Assembly (NCBI GenBank): GCA_900542085.1
Contig: UQMK01000013.1
Coordinates: forward strand, 1 to 57,872
DNA: 57,872 nt
Direction: 5' to 3'
Source of the DNA: an uncultured Collinsella sp.
Lineage (GTDB): Bacteria > Actinomycetota > Coriobacteriia > Coriobacteriales > Coriobacteriaceae
Position numbers and translations under genes: made by a program
Notes under the pieces: generated by a model
Database searches by the model: none
What the model was told of the DNA's origin: nothing
The model's input: the letters and a program-made list of their open reading frames with translations, nothing else
In this document: positions 25,212 to 33,855 of the stretch, one piece after another
Position numbering within the stretch: the stretch's first letter is position 1
Layout of the letters: the number at the start of each line of letters is the position of its first letter

Positions 25212-25457
25212 GCTGAATTTCGGTTTGCGGATCATTTTTGTGCCGGGGCGAGAGGCAACCACCGCATCCAAAAGACGTTCACATTGATAAACCGTTTCAT
25301 CAGCGGTTCTGCCTGCCAAATTGTTCAAATAATGATAAAAACTCTGGTAAAGCCATCAGTTTCCAGCATAATGAATGACGTACGTGCATTGCGGCTGTGT
25401 TGGGGTTACCTTCTGTGCCGTGCGCATTTTGCCTAATGAGGATGAAAGGAAGGCACA

Positions 25458-26288
25458 ATGAGCGACGAAGAGCTCAAAAAGGTTGCCAACGAGGTAAGGA
25501 AGGGCATCGTCACCGGCGTGCACGCTGCCAAGTCCGGCCATCCGGGCGGTTCGCTCGGCGCCGCCGACATCATGACCTATCTGTACTTTGAGGAAATGAA
25601 CGTCGACCCGGACGATCCCCGCAAGGCCGATCGCGACCGCTTTGTGCTCTCCAAGGGCCATTGCGCTCCGGGCCTGTACGCCGTACTCGCCGAGCGCGGG
25701 TTCTTCCCTAAGGAGGACCTCGAGACGCTGCGCCATATCGGCAGCCACCTGCAGGGTCACCCCAACATGAACGACACCCCGGGCGTCGACATGTCCACCG
25801 GCTCGCTCGGCCAGGGCATCTCCGCTGCCGTGGGCATGGCCGTTGCCGCCAAGCACTGGGGCGATACTTACCGCACGTACGCCCTGCTGGGCGATGGCGA
25901 GAGCGAGGAGGGCCAGGTGTGGGAGGCCGCCATGTTTGCCGGCAACCAGCAGCTCGACAACCTCTGCGTGATCGTCGACCACAACGGCCTGCAGATCGAT
26001 GGCCCCGTCGAGGAGGTCAACGACCCCATGCCGCTCGCCGACAAGTTCCGCGCCTTTAAGTTCCATGTGGTGGAGCTCGCCGACGGCAACGACTTCGACC
26101 AGATCCGCGCCGCCTTTGCCGAGGCCCGCGCTACCAAGGGGCAGCCGACCGCCATTATCGCCGAGACTATGAAGGGCAAGGGCGTCTCCTTTATGGAGAA
26201 CCAGGTGGGTTGGCACGGTAAGGCCCCCAACGATGAACAGTTTGAGCAGGCCATGGCAGAGCTCACGGCCGCCGGAGAGGAGCTCTAG
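25458..26288 (+). CDS. Transketolase N-terminal subunit
   Basis: It holds the thiamine diphosphate pyrophosphate-binding half of transketolase, which moves two-carbon units in the pentose phosphate pathway. Features: KSGHPGGSLGAADI near residue 27, KGHCAPGLYAVL, and the ThDP motif GDGESEEGQVWEA near 144 continuing to DHNGLQIDG. The 276-aa size fits the two-subunit type found in many anaerobes. AAAGGAAGG lies 5 nt before the ATG. The partner subunit follows 1 nt after the stop. Confidence 0.93.
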   Translation: MSDEELKKVANEVRKGIVTGVHAAKSGHPGGSLGAADIMTYLYFEEMNVDPDDPRKADRDRFVLSKGHCAPGLYAVLAERGFFPKEDLETLRHIGSHLQGHPNMNDTPGVDMSTGSLGQGISAAVGMAVAAKHWGDTYRTYALLGDGESEEGQVWEAAMFAGNQQLDNLCVIVDHNGLQIDGPVEEVNDPMPLADKFRAFKFHVVELADGNDFDQIRAAFAEARATKGQPTAIIAETMKGKGVSFMENQVGWHGKAPNDEQFEQAMAELTAAGEEL

Positions 26289-26289
26289 G

Positions 26290-27231
26290 ATGGCAGACGT
26301 CAAGAAAATCGCCACGCGTGCAAGCTACGGCGAGGCCCTCGTCGAGCTCGCCAACGAGCACGATGACTTTGTGGTCCTCGACGCCGACCTGGCCGCCGCC
26401 ACGCAGACCGGCAAGTTTAAGGCAGCCTGCCCCGACCGCTTTTTCGATGTGGGCATTGCCGAGAGCAACCTGATGGGCGTCGCCGCCGGTATCGCGACCA
26501 CCGGCCGCGTTGCCTTCGCGAGCACCTTTGCCATGTTTGCCGCCGGCCGCGCCTTTGAGCAGGTCCGCAATTCCATCGGCTATCCGCACCTCAACGTCAA
26601 GATCGGCGCCACGCACGCCGGTATTTCGGTGGGCGAGGATGGCGCCACGCATCAGTGCTGCGAGGATATCGCCCTTATGCGCGTTATTCCCGGCATGACC
26701 GTCATCGTTCCCGCCGACGACGTCGAGGCCCGCGCCGTGACGCGCGCCGCCTACGAGTGCGATGGCCCCGTGTACATGCGCTTTGCTCGTCTGGCTTCGC
26801 CGGTCATCAACGACCCCGAGACCTACAAGTTTGAGCTGGGTCGCGGCATCGTTATGCGCGAGGGCGCCGACGTTACCATCATTGCCTGCGGTCTGATGGT
26901 CGGCGAGGCCCTTGAGGCCGCCGAGCAGCTCGCTGCCGAGGGTATCGACGCCGAGGTCATCAACATGCACACCATCAAGCCCATCGACGCCGACCTGATC
27001 GTCAAGAGCGCCACCAAGACCGGTCACGTCGTGACCGTCGAGGAGCACTCCGTGATCGGTGGCCTGGGCAGCGCAGTTGCCGATGTCCTGTGCGAGCAGT
27101 GCCCGACGCCGCTCAAGAAGATCGGCGTCAACGACACGTTCGGCGAGTCCGGCCCGGGCGCCGAGCTCCTGCACAAGTACGGCCTGGACGCCGCCAACAT
27201 CGTGGCGACCACCAAGGAGTTCTTGGCATAA
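26290..27231 (+). CDS. Transketolase C-terminal subunit
   Basis: A 313-aa protein with the pyrimidine-binding half (RASYGEALVELA, then DADLAAATQTGKF and FDVGIAESNLMGVAAGIA near residue 55) and the C-terminal regulatory fold (EHSVIGGLGSAVADVL near 255). Together with the preceding gene it forms a complete transketolase. The ATG at 26290 overlaps nothing but follows the previous stop by one base, and GGAGAGGAG is upstream. A hairpin (27281-27307) ends the operon. Confidence 0.93.
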   Translation: MADVKKIATRASYGEALVELANEHDDFVVLDADLAAATQTGKFKAACPDRFFDVGIAESNLMGVAAGIATTGRVAFASTFAMFAAGRAFEQVRNSIGYPHLNVKIGATHAGISVGEDGATHQCCEDIALMRVIPGMTVIVPADDVEARAVTRAAYECDGPVYMRFARLASPVINDPETYKFELGRGIVMREGADVTIIACGLMVGEALEAAEQLAAEGIDAEVINMHTIKPIDADLIVKSATKTGHVVTVEEHSVIGGLGSAVADVLCEQCPTPLKKIGVNDTFGESGPGAELLHKYGLDAANIVATTKEFLA

Positions 27232-27280
27232 GGCAAGGCGGATCTCAAGGACTGCTTCGCCAGTACTATGGAAACCCGGC

Positions 27281-27311
27281 AGGGGCGCTCTCTTGGAGGG
27301 CGCCCCTGTTT
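27281..27311 (+). terminator. Hairpin after the transketolase operon
   Basis: AGGGGCGC (27281-27288) pairs with GCGCCCCT (27300-27307), followed by a short GTTTC tract. T-tract is weak. Confidence 0.65.
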
Positions 27312-27313
27312 CA

Positions 27314-27378
27314 GTTGCCGTGAAATAAGGACTGTTTTGCCAGCCTAAAGGCTCAATTAATCCGCATTTCACCGCAAC
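27314..27378. repeat. 65-bp palindromic repeat, copy 1
   Basis: One of four elements of exactly 65 nt with ends GTTGC(G/C)GTGAAATA and CATTTCACCGCAAC. Its right part encodes the last codons and stop of the neighbouring zinc-ribbon protein. This copy is the most diverged. Confidence 0.85.
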
Positions 27379-28084
27379 TTTCGAAGGCGTTCCCGCTTGT
27401 GCTGGCTCCGTCGCGACGATTGATTGCGGCTTGGCACAGTGCAACGACATCGGGGGCATCGCTGCCTCGGTATGTCATGGCGAGCAAAGCGGCATCATAG
27501 ATTTCGTCATTGGTCACATCGGCGGCATCAATGGGGCAGAAGGTGAGAATCGAATCCTGTTCTGCAAGCTCGGCCAGATCGATCGTTTCACCCATGGCAA
27601 AGGCATCATCGAGGACGAGTGTGGCACTCGTGCATGGAATTTGATAGATCGTGCCATCCGCAGCGATAGGGGAACCTGCTGCCTCGAGCGTGTAGACACC
27701 TTGTATGAGATTGATGCCAGAGCCATCGGAGGCGACGAACTCAATTCTGTCGACCGTTATTCCGTCGATGGTCTTGCCCGTAATGTGTATCGGAACGCGC
27801 GATGCCCCGTTATCGGTGTCCCAGCCCGCAGCCGTGACATCCAGCACAATGGCGTGCTCCGAATGGGCGGATACGAAGTGCGACAACACCTGCCGCAGAT
27901 GAAGGCCCATACAGCTACCGCCGACAATGCCAATTACCAGCATGCAGACAAGGATGACCGCAACGTGGTTCCGAGGCTTTACCCGAAGCCCAGAATCAGC
28001 AGAGATGCCATTGACGGCAGCCCCGCACGCCGTGCAGTACCTCACGCCATCGCGCAACTCAGCTCCACAATAAGGACAATTCAT
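27353..28084 (-). CDS. Zinc-ribbon membrane protein of unknown function
   Basis: A 243-aa protein with an N-terminal zinc ribbon (MNCPYCGAEL with a second pair CTACG, residues 3-22), one membrane helix near residues 42-62 (VAVILVCMLVIGIVGG), and an extracytoplasmic beta-rich domain with no recognisable family. ATG 28084 is chosen because it places the Cys pair at the N-terminus, as in related zinc-ribbon proteins; a GGGGG tract lies 5 nt upstream. A longer frame to 28159 exists. The C-terminal eight residues are encoded inside a 65-bp palindromic repeat, so the 3' end may have been altered by repeat insertion. Confidence 0.7.
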   Translation of the reverse strand: MNCPYCGAELRDGVRYCTACGAAVNGISADSGLRVKPRNHVAVILVCMLVIGIVGGSCMGLHLRQVLSHFVSAHSEHAIVLDVTAAGWDTDNGASRVPIHITGKTIDGITVDRIEFVASDGSGINLIQGVYTLEAAGSPIAADGTIYQIPCTSATLVLDDAFAMGETIDLAELAEQDSILTFCPIDAADVTNDEIYDAALLAMTYRGSDAPDVVALCQAAINRRDGASTSGNAFESCGEMRIN

Positions 28085-28174
28085 ACTGGCCCCCACAACC
28101 ATAGGCGTTCCTATCGAGGCCACTGTAAATCGACAATCCAAATCCGAGTTGCGCAACAATGAGCCCCAATATAA

Positions 28175-28239
28175 GTTGCGGTGAAATAAGGACTGATTAG
28201 GGCTTTTAACTGCTAAAACAGTCCCTATTTCACCGCAAC
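28175..28239. repeat. 65-bp palindromic repeat, copy 2
   Basis: The best-preserved copy: the arms GTTGCGGTGAAATA and TATTTCACCGCAAC are extended by GGACTG and CAGTCC. Confidence 0.9.
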
Positions 28240-28369
28240 TTTTAAAGAGGCCGTATCAAGCAGGATTTCTATTGGGATAAGGGCCCAGCACAACAAAGTG
28301 CAATTCAGACCCTCCCAACTTTGTGTGCGCAGCATCTCAAGTTGGTGCGGCGGCCCCTTAGTAGCCGCA
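28240..28369. other. Non-coding stretch before the 123-bp palindrome
   Basis: No coding frame with a ribosome site is seen here. It lies between copy 2 of the 65-bp repeat and the large palindrome. Confidence 0.4.
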
Positions 28370-28492
28370 GGCCGTGCGCAGGGTTACCTCCCAAATCTTT
28401 CCGCAGGACGGAGGAGCCCCCGCCGCACGTAGTGCGCAGCGGGGGCTCCGACATGTCCGAGGACGATTTGGGAGGTAACCCTGCGCACGGCC
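28370..28492. repeat. 123-bp intergenic palindrome with 28-bp perfect arms
   Basis: Left arm 28370-28397 and right arm 28465-28492 are perfect complements over 28 bp. Inside them GGAGCCCCCGC (28413-28423) pairs with GCGGGGGCTCC (28439-28449), and GCAC/GTGC closes the tip. It sits about 100 nt upstream of ftsE and codes for nothing visible. Confidence 0.9.
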
Positions 28493-28595
28493 GGTGGGAC
28501 CAAAACCCCGCCATGCTTCTTATGTGCAGCGAAGCTAATGCTGCTAAAATACAAAGCGCTCATGTAGTTTAAACGTACGACGATAAGGAGCACCA

Positions 28596-29816
28596 GTGGG
28601 TAACCACTTCCGTACCTCCGGTGCGGGCGATGACGCCCCCAAGACGCAGCCAGGCGCCGCGGGCACTCGTTTCGCCACCCCGGATTCAGAGGATCAGCTG
28701 TTTAGCCCGATCCCCGCACAGCCGGCAGATCAGGCACAGCCGGCATCAGATCCCTTTGCCTACAATCCCACCAATGATGTCGAGCTTTCCGAGGCCGCGG
28801 GTTTTGAGCCCGTGCAGAAGGTGACCGCTCGCGTGGATCAGCCCCAGGCGGACGCTGTCGCGCCGCAGCCTGTCATGGCCGGTATTCCCGATCCCATGGC
28901 TCCTGCGACTCCGGCGCCACAGCCTGCGCAGTCCGGCCTTTTTGCCGGTATTCCCGATCCTACGCAGCCCGCGGCTCCCGTAGTCGAGAGCGATCAGGCC
29001 GCCGAGGTCGCAAGCCTCGACAATGCGCTCAACAACCCCGACTTTACGTCGGTGTTTGCGCCCATCGATCCGCAGGCCAGCCGCAAGAAGATGGCCAAGC
29101 AGGCCGGTGTCGAGCCCGTCATCCTCATGGAGCACGTCACCAAGATCTACCCGGCACAGCCCAACAAGCCTGCGCTCGACGACATCAACATCGAGATCTA
29201 TCCTGGCGAGTTTGTCTTCTTGGTCGGTCACTCCGGCTCGGGTAAGACCACGCTGCTTTCGACGCTCAACCGCGACGTCAAGCCGACGAGCGGCCGCATT
29301 TTGGTCGCCGGCCAGGACCTCATGAAGATCAAGAACCGCAAGGTTCCGTTCTTGCGTCGCCAGATCGGTGCCGTGTTCCAGGACTTTAAGCTCCTGCCGC
29401 AGAAGACCGCCTACGAAAATGTGGCGTTTGCCCTGCAGTGCATCGGCAAGCCCAAGGGCGTCATTCGCAGCCAGGTGCCCGAGGTGCTTCGCCTGGTCGG
29501 TCTGGCCGATCAGATGGACTCTCTGCCCGATCAGCTGTCCGGTGGCGAGCAGCAGCGTGTCGCCGTTGCCCGCGCTATGGTCAACCGTCCGCCGCTGCTT
29601 ATTTGCGACGAGCCCACGGGCAACCTCGACCCCGCGATTTCGCTGGGCATTATGAAGCTGCTCGAGCGCATTAACCGTACCGGCACCACCGTGATCGTCG
29701 CCACGCACGACCGCGAGATGGTCGATAGCATGCACCGTCGCGTGATCGCCCTCGAGGGCGGCCACGTAATCCGCGACCAGGAGAGGGGAGGTTACGGCAA
29801 CTATGGCACCAACTAA
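28596..29816 (+). CDS. ftsE: Cell division ATP-binding protein FtsE with a long N-terminal extension
   Basis: FtsE and FtsX act on septal peptidoglycan hydrolysis at the division site. The ATPase occupies about residues 175-406: Walker A GHSGSGKTTLLS near 213, signature LSGGEQQRVAVARA near 317, Walker B LLICDEPTGNLDP near 338. Residues 1-170 are a Pro/Ala/Gln-rich tail with two near-repeats of GIPDP and no domain, so the protein is about 406 aa rather than the usual 230. The start is GTG at 28596 with AAGGAG 5 nt upstream. FtsX overlaps its 3' end by 14 nt. Confidence 0.92.
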   Translation: MGNHFRTSGAGDDAPKTQPGAAGTRFATPDSEDQLFSPIPAQPADQAQPASDPFAYNPTNDVELSEAAGFEPVQKVTARVDQPQADAVAPQPVMAGIPDPMAPATPAPQPAQSGLFAGIPDPTQPAAPVVESDQAAEVASLDNALNNPDFTSVFAPIDPQASRKKMAKQAGVEPVILMEHVTKIYPAQPNKPALDDINIEIYPGEFVFLVGHSGSGKTTLLSTLNRDVKPTSGRILVAGQDLMKIKNRKVPFLRRQIGAVFQDFKLLPQKTAYENVAFALQCIGKPKGVIRSQVPEVLRLVGLADQMDSLPDQLSGGEQQRVAVARAMVNRPPLLICDEPTGNLDPAISLGIMKLLERINRTGTTVIVATHDREMVDSMHRRVIALEGGHVIRDQERGGYGNYGTN

Positions 29817-30723
29817 CGTGGGCTATTCGCTCAAAGAGGCTATCAGCCACTTCTTCCGTAACTGGACCACCTCGCTCGGCGCCGTCATCACGATCTTCCT
29901 TTCGCTGTTTATCATCGGCCTGTTCATTATGGGTTCCGCGATGCTGAACTCCGTGATCGGTACCGTCGAGGATCAGGTTGTCATCAATGCCTTTATTAGC
30001 GATGACGCCGATCAGGCAGACGTCCAGGCCTTTGAGGCCGAGCTCAAGACGTGGAGCAACGTCAAGTCCGTGACCTATAAGGATAAGGACGACGCGCTGG
30101 CCGAGTACACGAGCAAGATGTCGGGCAACGCCGACGCCACCATGAGCGCGCTCGACGGCCAGAACCCGCTGCCCGCCTCGTTTGCGATTGAGATGGACGA
30201 TCCGTCTCAGGTCGAGAGCACGGCCAAGAAACTCAAGAAGAACGCCGACTTCCAAAAGATCGCGGACGACGGCGACGTCAACGCGAGCGTGCTGTATGGC
30301 CAGGAGGAAGTGAGCCGCCTGTTCCAGGTGACCAACTACATCCGTATCGCCGCCGTGGTGCTCGTCGGTCTGCTGACCTTTATTGCATTCATCTTTATCA
30401 ACAACACGATTCGCCTGTCCATTACGGCGCGTCGTCGCGAGATTGCGATTATGCGCCTGGTGGGCGCCAGCAACGGCTTCATTCGCGGGCCGTTCATTAC
30501 CGAAGGTGTGCTGCAGGCCATTCTGGGCTCGCTGCTTTCCATCGGTGTTTTGGAGCTGCTGCGCAATCTGATGATTCCGCGCCTGCAGGCGAGTGTCGGC
30601 TGGATGTCGTTTGCGCTGCCGATGCAGTACTACCTGGTGACCTACGCCGCGCTGATTCTTGTCGGCGTCATTATCGGTCTCTTTGGTTCTGCCATCGCCA
30701 TGCGCCGCTACCTGCGCGTGTAA
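29803..30723 (+). CDS. ftsX: Cell division permease FtsX
   Basis: A 306-aa membrane partner of FtsE. It has an N-terminal cytoplasmic stretch, a first helix (about residues 24-48, LGAVITIFLSLFIIG), an extracellular domain to about residue 170, then three more helices, with the conserved cytoplasmic loop RRREIAIMRLVGASNGFIRGPF typical of FtsX. The ATG overlaps the end of ftsE, and GGGGAGG lies 10 nt upstream. Confidence 0.95.
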   Translation: MAPTNVGYSLKEAISHFFRNWTTSLGAVITIFLSLFIIGLFIMGSAMLNSVIGTVEDQVVINAFISDDADQADVQAFEAELKTWSNVKSVTYKDKDDALAEYTSKMSGNADATMSALDGQNPLPASFAIEMDDPSQVESTAKKLKKNADFQKIADDGDVNASVLYGQEEVSRLFQVTNYIRIAAVVLVGLLTFIAFIFINNTIRLSITARRREIAIMRLVGASNGFIRGPFITEGVLQAILGSLLSIGVLELLRNLMIPRLQASVGWMSFALPMQYYLVTYAALILVGVIIGLFGSAIAMRRYLRV

Positions 30724-30747
30724 GCGCTGCGGATATGCTGTCTGCAA

Positions 30748-30780
30748 CGGGTCGTCTCTTTTGGGGGCGGCCCGTTTTTT
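30748..30780 (+). terminator. Intrinsic terminator of ftsEX
   Basis: CGGGTCG (30748-30754) pairs with CGGCCCG (30768-30774) with one G-T pair, followed by six T. Confidence 0.8.
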
Positions 30781-30862
30781 GATCCCTAGGGGACGGAGGA
30801 AAACGGATCATAGCGGCGCTGGTCTATCTATGTGATCCGTTTTCCTCCGTCCCCTAGGGATC
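30781..30862. repeat. 82-bp palindrome with 30-bp perfect arms
   Basis: Arms 30781-30810 and 30833-30862 are perfect complements: GATCCCTAGGGGACGGAGGA and onward. The arm contains GGGGACGGAGG, and half of it recurs near 42718-42741. It directly follows the ftsX terminator. Confidence 0.9.
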
Positions 30863-30913
30863 ATTTGGGTAGACTCTTGGGGTGTAAACGGCTATCGATA
30901 GTAAGGAGGCGCC

Positions 30914-33049
30914 ATGGGGCGCAATAACAAACATAAGCGTAGCGCACGCAATAAACGCGGGCCGGTGCGCAGCGAGCGTCGCCCGAGCATGACTGGCCGC
31001 GTGCAGCTCCATGAGCACAGTGCCTATGTCATAACCGAAAACGGCGACTACAAGGTCATGGGCCGCGGCAAGCGCGAGATCATGGATGGCGATACCGTTG
31101 CCGTGAGCATTAAGAACAGCCCGCATGGTGAGCGTCGCGCCGTGATTGAGGGCGTCATCGAGCGTGCCGCCATCAGCGTGGTGGGTACGTATCAGACGGC
31201 CGGCCCGCTTGGTGTGATCGAGCCGCTCGATTCGCGTCTCAAAGCCGATTTCTTTATTTTGCCCGAGGACACTTCGGCGGAGCGCCTGGGCGTGCGTCCT
31301 GGCGATGTCGTCGTCGCGCGCATCCTAACGTATCCGACGCGTTTGGAATCGGGCACGGTGACGATCGATCGCCGCATTGGCGGCGATGACGCGCCCGATT
31401 TGGGTGTTCAGTATGTGATGGCGCGTTATGGCTATACCGACAGCTATCCCGAGGCGGCACTGGCGGAGGCCGAGGCGCTTACGCTCGATGTGACCGCAGC
31501 GCTTAAAGACCCGCTTCGTCGTGACCTGCGCGATCGTTTTGTCATCACCATCGACCCGGTTGATGCGCGCGACTTTGACGATGCCATCTCGCTCGAGCGC
31601 ACGCCCGAGGGCGGCTATAAGCTGGGCGTGCATATCGCCGACGTTTCGCACTATGTTGCCTGGGACGGGCATATCGACCTGGAGGCCCGCCATCGCACGA
31701 CGTCGGTGTACCTTGCCGATCGCGTGCTTCCCATGCTGCCCGAGCGCCTGTCTAATGACCTGTGCTCCCTACGCCCCGATGAGGATCGCCTGGCGTTTAC
31801 CGTCGACATCGAGCTCGACGCGCAGGGCCGTGTGCGTCATTATGACCCCTATCCCAGTGTGATTCGCTCGCGTGTGCGTATGGACTATGACGGTGCCGAG
31901 GCGCTGCTGGTGCGTGCCGGCGCAGTTGAGTATTCCGTGTTGGAGGGCGCTGCGGAGGATGTCGCTGTGGCCGAAGCCTCGCGCGAAAAAGCGCTTGAGC
32001 GCGGGCTTGCGTGCGAGGACACTGCTCACAGCTGTAACGTTGACCTGGCCGATTTCCTGGTCGCCGCAAACGAACTCGCGGAGCTTCGGCGTCGCATACG
32101 TCGCGCACGCGGTTCGGTCGACTTTGATACGGCCGAGATTCGCGCGCTGCTGGATGAGGACGGCGTGCCCGTGCAGATTGTGGCACGCGAGCGCTCCTGC
32201 GCAACCTCGCTTATCGAGGAGGCAATGCTGCTGGCTAACGAGTGCGTCGCCGAGTGGCTGGCCGACCGCGATATCGAGGCGTGCTATCGCGTGCACGATG
32301 ACCCCAGCCCCGACAGTCTGCACGGTGCTGCTGTGGCGCTGGCGCAGCTCGGTATCATCGATGATCGCCGTGCGGCGGGCATTGCCCTGGGAAGTCCTGA
32401 TGAGTTGCAGGCGACGGTTGACGCCGCTGCCGGCACGGCTAACGCGCCACTCGTCAACACGCTCCTTTTGCGCAGTATGCAGCGTGCGTTGTATAAGCCT
32501 CGCAACGAGGGCCACTTTGCGCTCGCTGCGCCGTGCTACTGCCACTTTACAAGCCCCATTCGCCGTTATCCCGATCTGGTGGTGCATCGCGTACTCAAGC
32601 TGCAGCTGGCATACGAGCAGCTGGGTGGAAAAGACGCCTTGGTGCGTACGCCGAGGCTGATCGGAAAAGGCCGAGAGTCGCTTCCGCGCATCCTGCCGCA
32701 AATCTGCCGCGCGTGCAGCGATGCCGAGCGTGCGGCCGACGCTGCCAGCCATGCGACGCAAAAAATCAAGATTGCGCAGTACTACGAGGATCGCCTGGGC
32801 GAGCGCTATGCCGGAACGGTCTCATGGGTCAGCAGCATGGGGCTATTTGTGCGCCTTGATCTAACGCAGGTCGAGGGACTGGTTTCCATTAAGAGTTTGG
32901 GTAACGAGTGGTTTGAGTTTGACGAGGACGCGCTCACGTTGACGGGTGCCGACACGGGGCGTCGTTTTGAGTTGGGGCAGCGCGTGATTATCGAGGTCTC
33001 GCGCGTCAACACTACTCGCGGACATTTGGACTTTAAGCTCATTCATTAA
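30914..33049 (+). CDS. rnr: Ribonuclease R
   Basis: A 3'-5' exoribonuclease of the RNase II/R family that degrades structured RNA, including rRNA and tmRNA-tagged messages. After a basic N-terminus come cold-shock-type domains (about residues 25-190), the RNB domain with DPVDARDFDDAISLE near 215 holding the catalytic Asp residues, TSPIRRYPDLVVHR near 550, and a C-terminal S1 domain (YAGTVSWVSSMGLFVRL near 635). Length 711 aa is normal. AAGGAGG precedes the ATG by 5 nt. smpB, its partner in trans-translation, is not adjacent but lies 8 kb downstream. Confidence 0.95.
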   Translation: MGRNNKHKRSARNKRGPVRSERRPSMTGRVQLHEHSAYVITENGDYKVMGRGKREIMDGDTVAVSIKNSPHGERRAVIEGVIERAAISVVGTYQTAGPLGVIEPLDSRLKADFFILPEDTSAERLGVRPGDVVVARILTYPTRLESGTVTIDRRIGGDDAPDLGVQYVMARYGYTDSYPEAALAEAEALTLDVTAALKDPLRRDLRDRFVITIDPVDARDFDDAISLERTPEGGYKLGVHIADVSHYVAWDGHIDLEARHRTTSVYLADRVLPMLPERLSNDLCSLRPDEDRLAFTVDIELDAQGRVRHYDPYPSVIRSRVRMDYDGAEALLVRAGAVEYSVLEGAAEDVAVAEASREKALERGLACEDTAHSCNVDLADFLVAANELAELRRRIRRARGSVDFDTAEIRALLDEDGVPVQIVARERSCATSLIEEAMLLANECVAEWLADRDIEACYRVHDDPSPDSLHGAAVALAQLGIIDDRRAAGIALGSPDELQATVDAAAGTANAPLVNTLLLRSMQRALYKPRNEGHFALAAPCYCHFTSPIRRYPDLVVHRVLKLQLAYEQLGGKDALVRTPRLIGKGRESLPRILPQICRACSDAERAADAASHATQKIKIAQYYEDRLGERYAGTVSWVSSMGLFVRLDLTQVEGLVSIKSLGNEWFEFDEDALTLTGADTGRRFELGQRVIIEVSRVNTTRGHLDFKLIH

Positions 33050-33079
33050 CCGGCACGCAGTGAGTATCGGCAGAGCGTA

Positions 33080-33110
33080 GAGGGCGGTCTTTCGGGGCCG
33101 CCCTCTTTGC
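33080..33110 (+). terminator. Intrinsic terminator of rnr
   Basis: GAGGGCGG (33080-33087) pairs with CCGCCCTC (33098-33105), followed by TTT. Confidence 0.75.
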
Positions 33111-33173
33111 GTGTCTCTTGATTACCCTGCCATGAGCTCGGCCTCTTCTTCATATGCTTTTGGGAGATAGGAC

Positions 33174-33206
33174 CTACCAAAACAAACCTGTCCCTATTTG
33201 GCAGGT
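33174..33206. repeat. Palindromic repeat of the CTGCCAAAA type, diverged
   Basis: CTACCAAAACAAACCTGTCCC then TATTTGGCAGG resembles the element at 20035-20065, with weaker arms. It lies just before the serine recombinase start. Confidence 0.45.
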
Positions 33207-33227
33207 TTACGAGAGAGCGGGGATGTT

Positions 33228-33833
33228 GTGGCAACGGTATATGGGTATGCGCGGGTGAGCACGCGTGATCAAAATTTGAATCGCCAGTTGGATGCGCTGA
33301 GCGCCTATGGTGTGGAGCCTGCGAATGTCTTTGCCGACCGTGCGAGCGGTAAGGACTTTGATCGACCACAGTATCGGGAATTGCTTCATGCCTTGGCTTC
33401 CGGCGACGTGCTGGTGGTACTCTCCATTGATCGGCTGGGTCGAAACTACAGCGAGATACTCGAGGAATGGCGTCGTATAACCAAGGAACTTGGTGCGGCC
33501 ATCGTTGTGCTGGACATGCCGTTGCTCGATACGCGTGCGAGAGATTGCGGCGGATCGGATGTGACCAGCACGCTGATCGCCGATATCGTTTTACAGTTGT
33601 TGAGCTATGTGGCGCAGGTGGAACGAGAGAACATCCACCGTCGTCAGGCGGAGGGAATCGCGGCGGCGCGGGCGCGCGGCGTGCGTTTCGGTCGACCTCG
33701 CAAGCCGTGCCCTCCGCAATTTGAACGAGTGCGCGATATCTATGAGGCGGGCAATATTACCCGGAGTCAGGCGGCAAAGCGCCTAGGTGTGTGCGTGGGG
33801 ACCTTCGATCGCTGGATGCGCGAGACGGAGTAG
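33228..33833 (+). CDS. Serine recombinase (resolvase/invertase family)
   Basis: A 201-aa enzyme with the catalytic domain of small serine recombinases: nucleophile Ser in YGYARVSTRDQN (residue 11), DRASGKDFDRPQ near 36, LDRLGRNY-type active-site segment SIDRLGRNYSEI near 67, and a C-terminal helix-turn-helix (SQAAKRLGVCVGTFDRWM near 180). The size matches Hin/Gin-like invertases and Tn3-type resolvases. The GTG at 33228 is preferred (VATVYGYARVST) with GCGGGG 6 nt upstream. No clear invertible segment was found next to it; its target is unknown. Confidence 0.88.
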   Translation: MATVYGYARVSTRDQNLNRQLDALSAYGVEPANVFADRASGKDFDRPQYRELLHALASGDVLVVLSIDRLGRNYSEILEEWRRITKELGAAIVVLDMPLLDTRARDCGGSDVTSTLIADIVLQLLSYVAQVERENIHRRQAEGIAAARARGVRFGRPRKPCPPQFERVRDIYEAGNITRSQAAKRLGVCVGTFDRWMRETE

Positions 33834-33855
33834 GGGCGCCGGGGATGCGGACTCA

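Noticed and set aside
33174..33206. Inverted repeat pair of a DNA invertase switch
   Set aside because: I found no matching inverted copy within a few kilobases that would define an invertible segment; the element resembles a dispersed palindrome at 20035.
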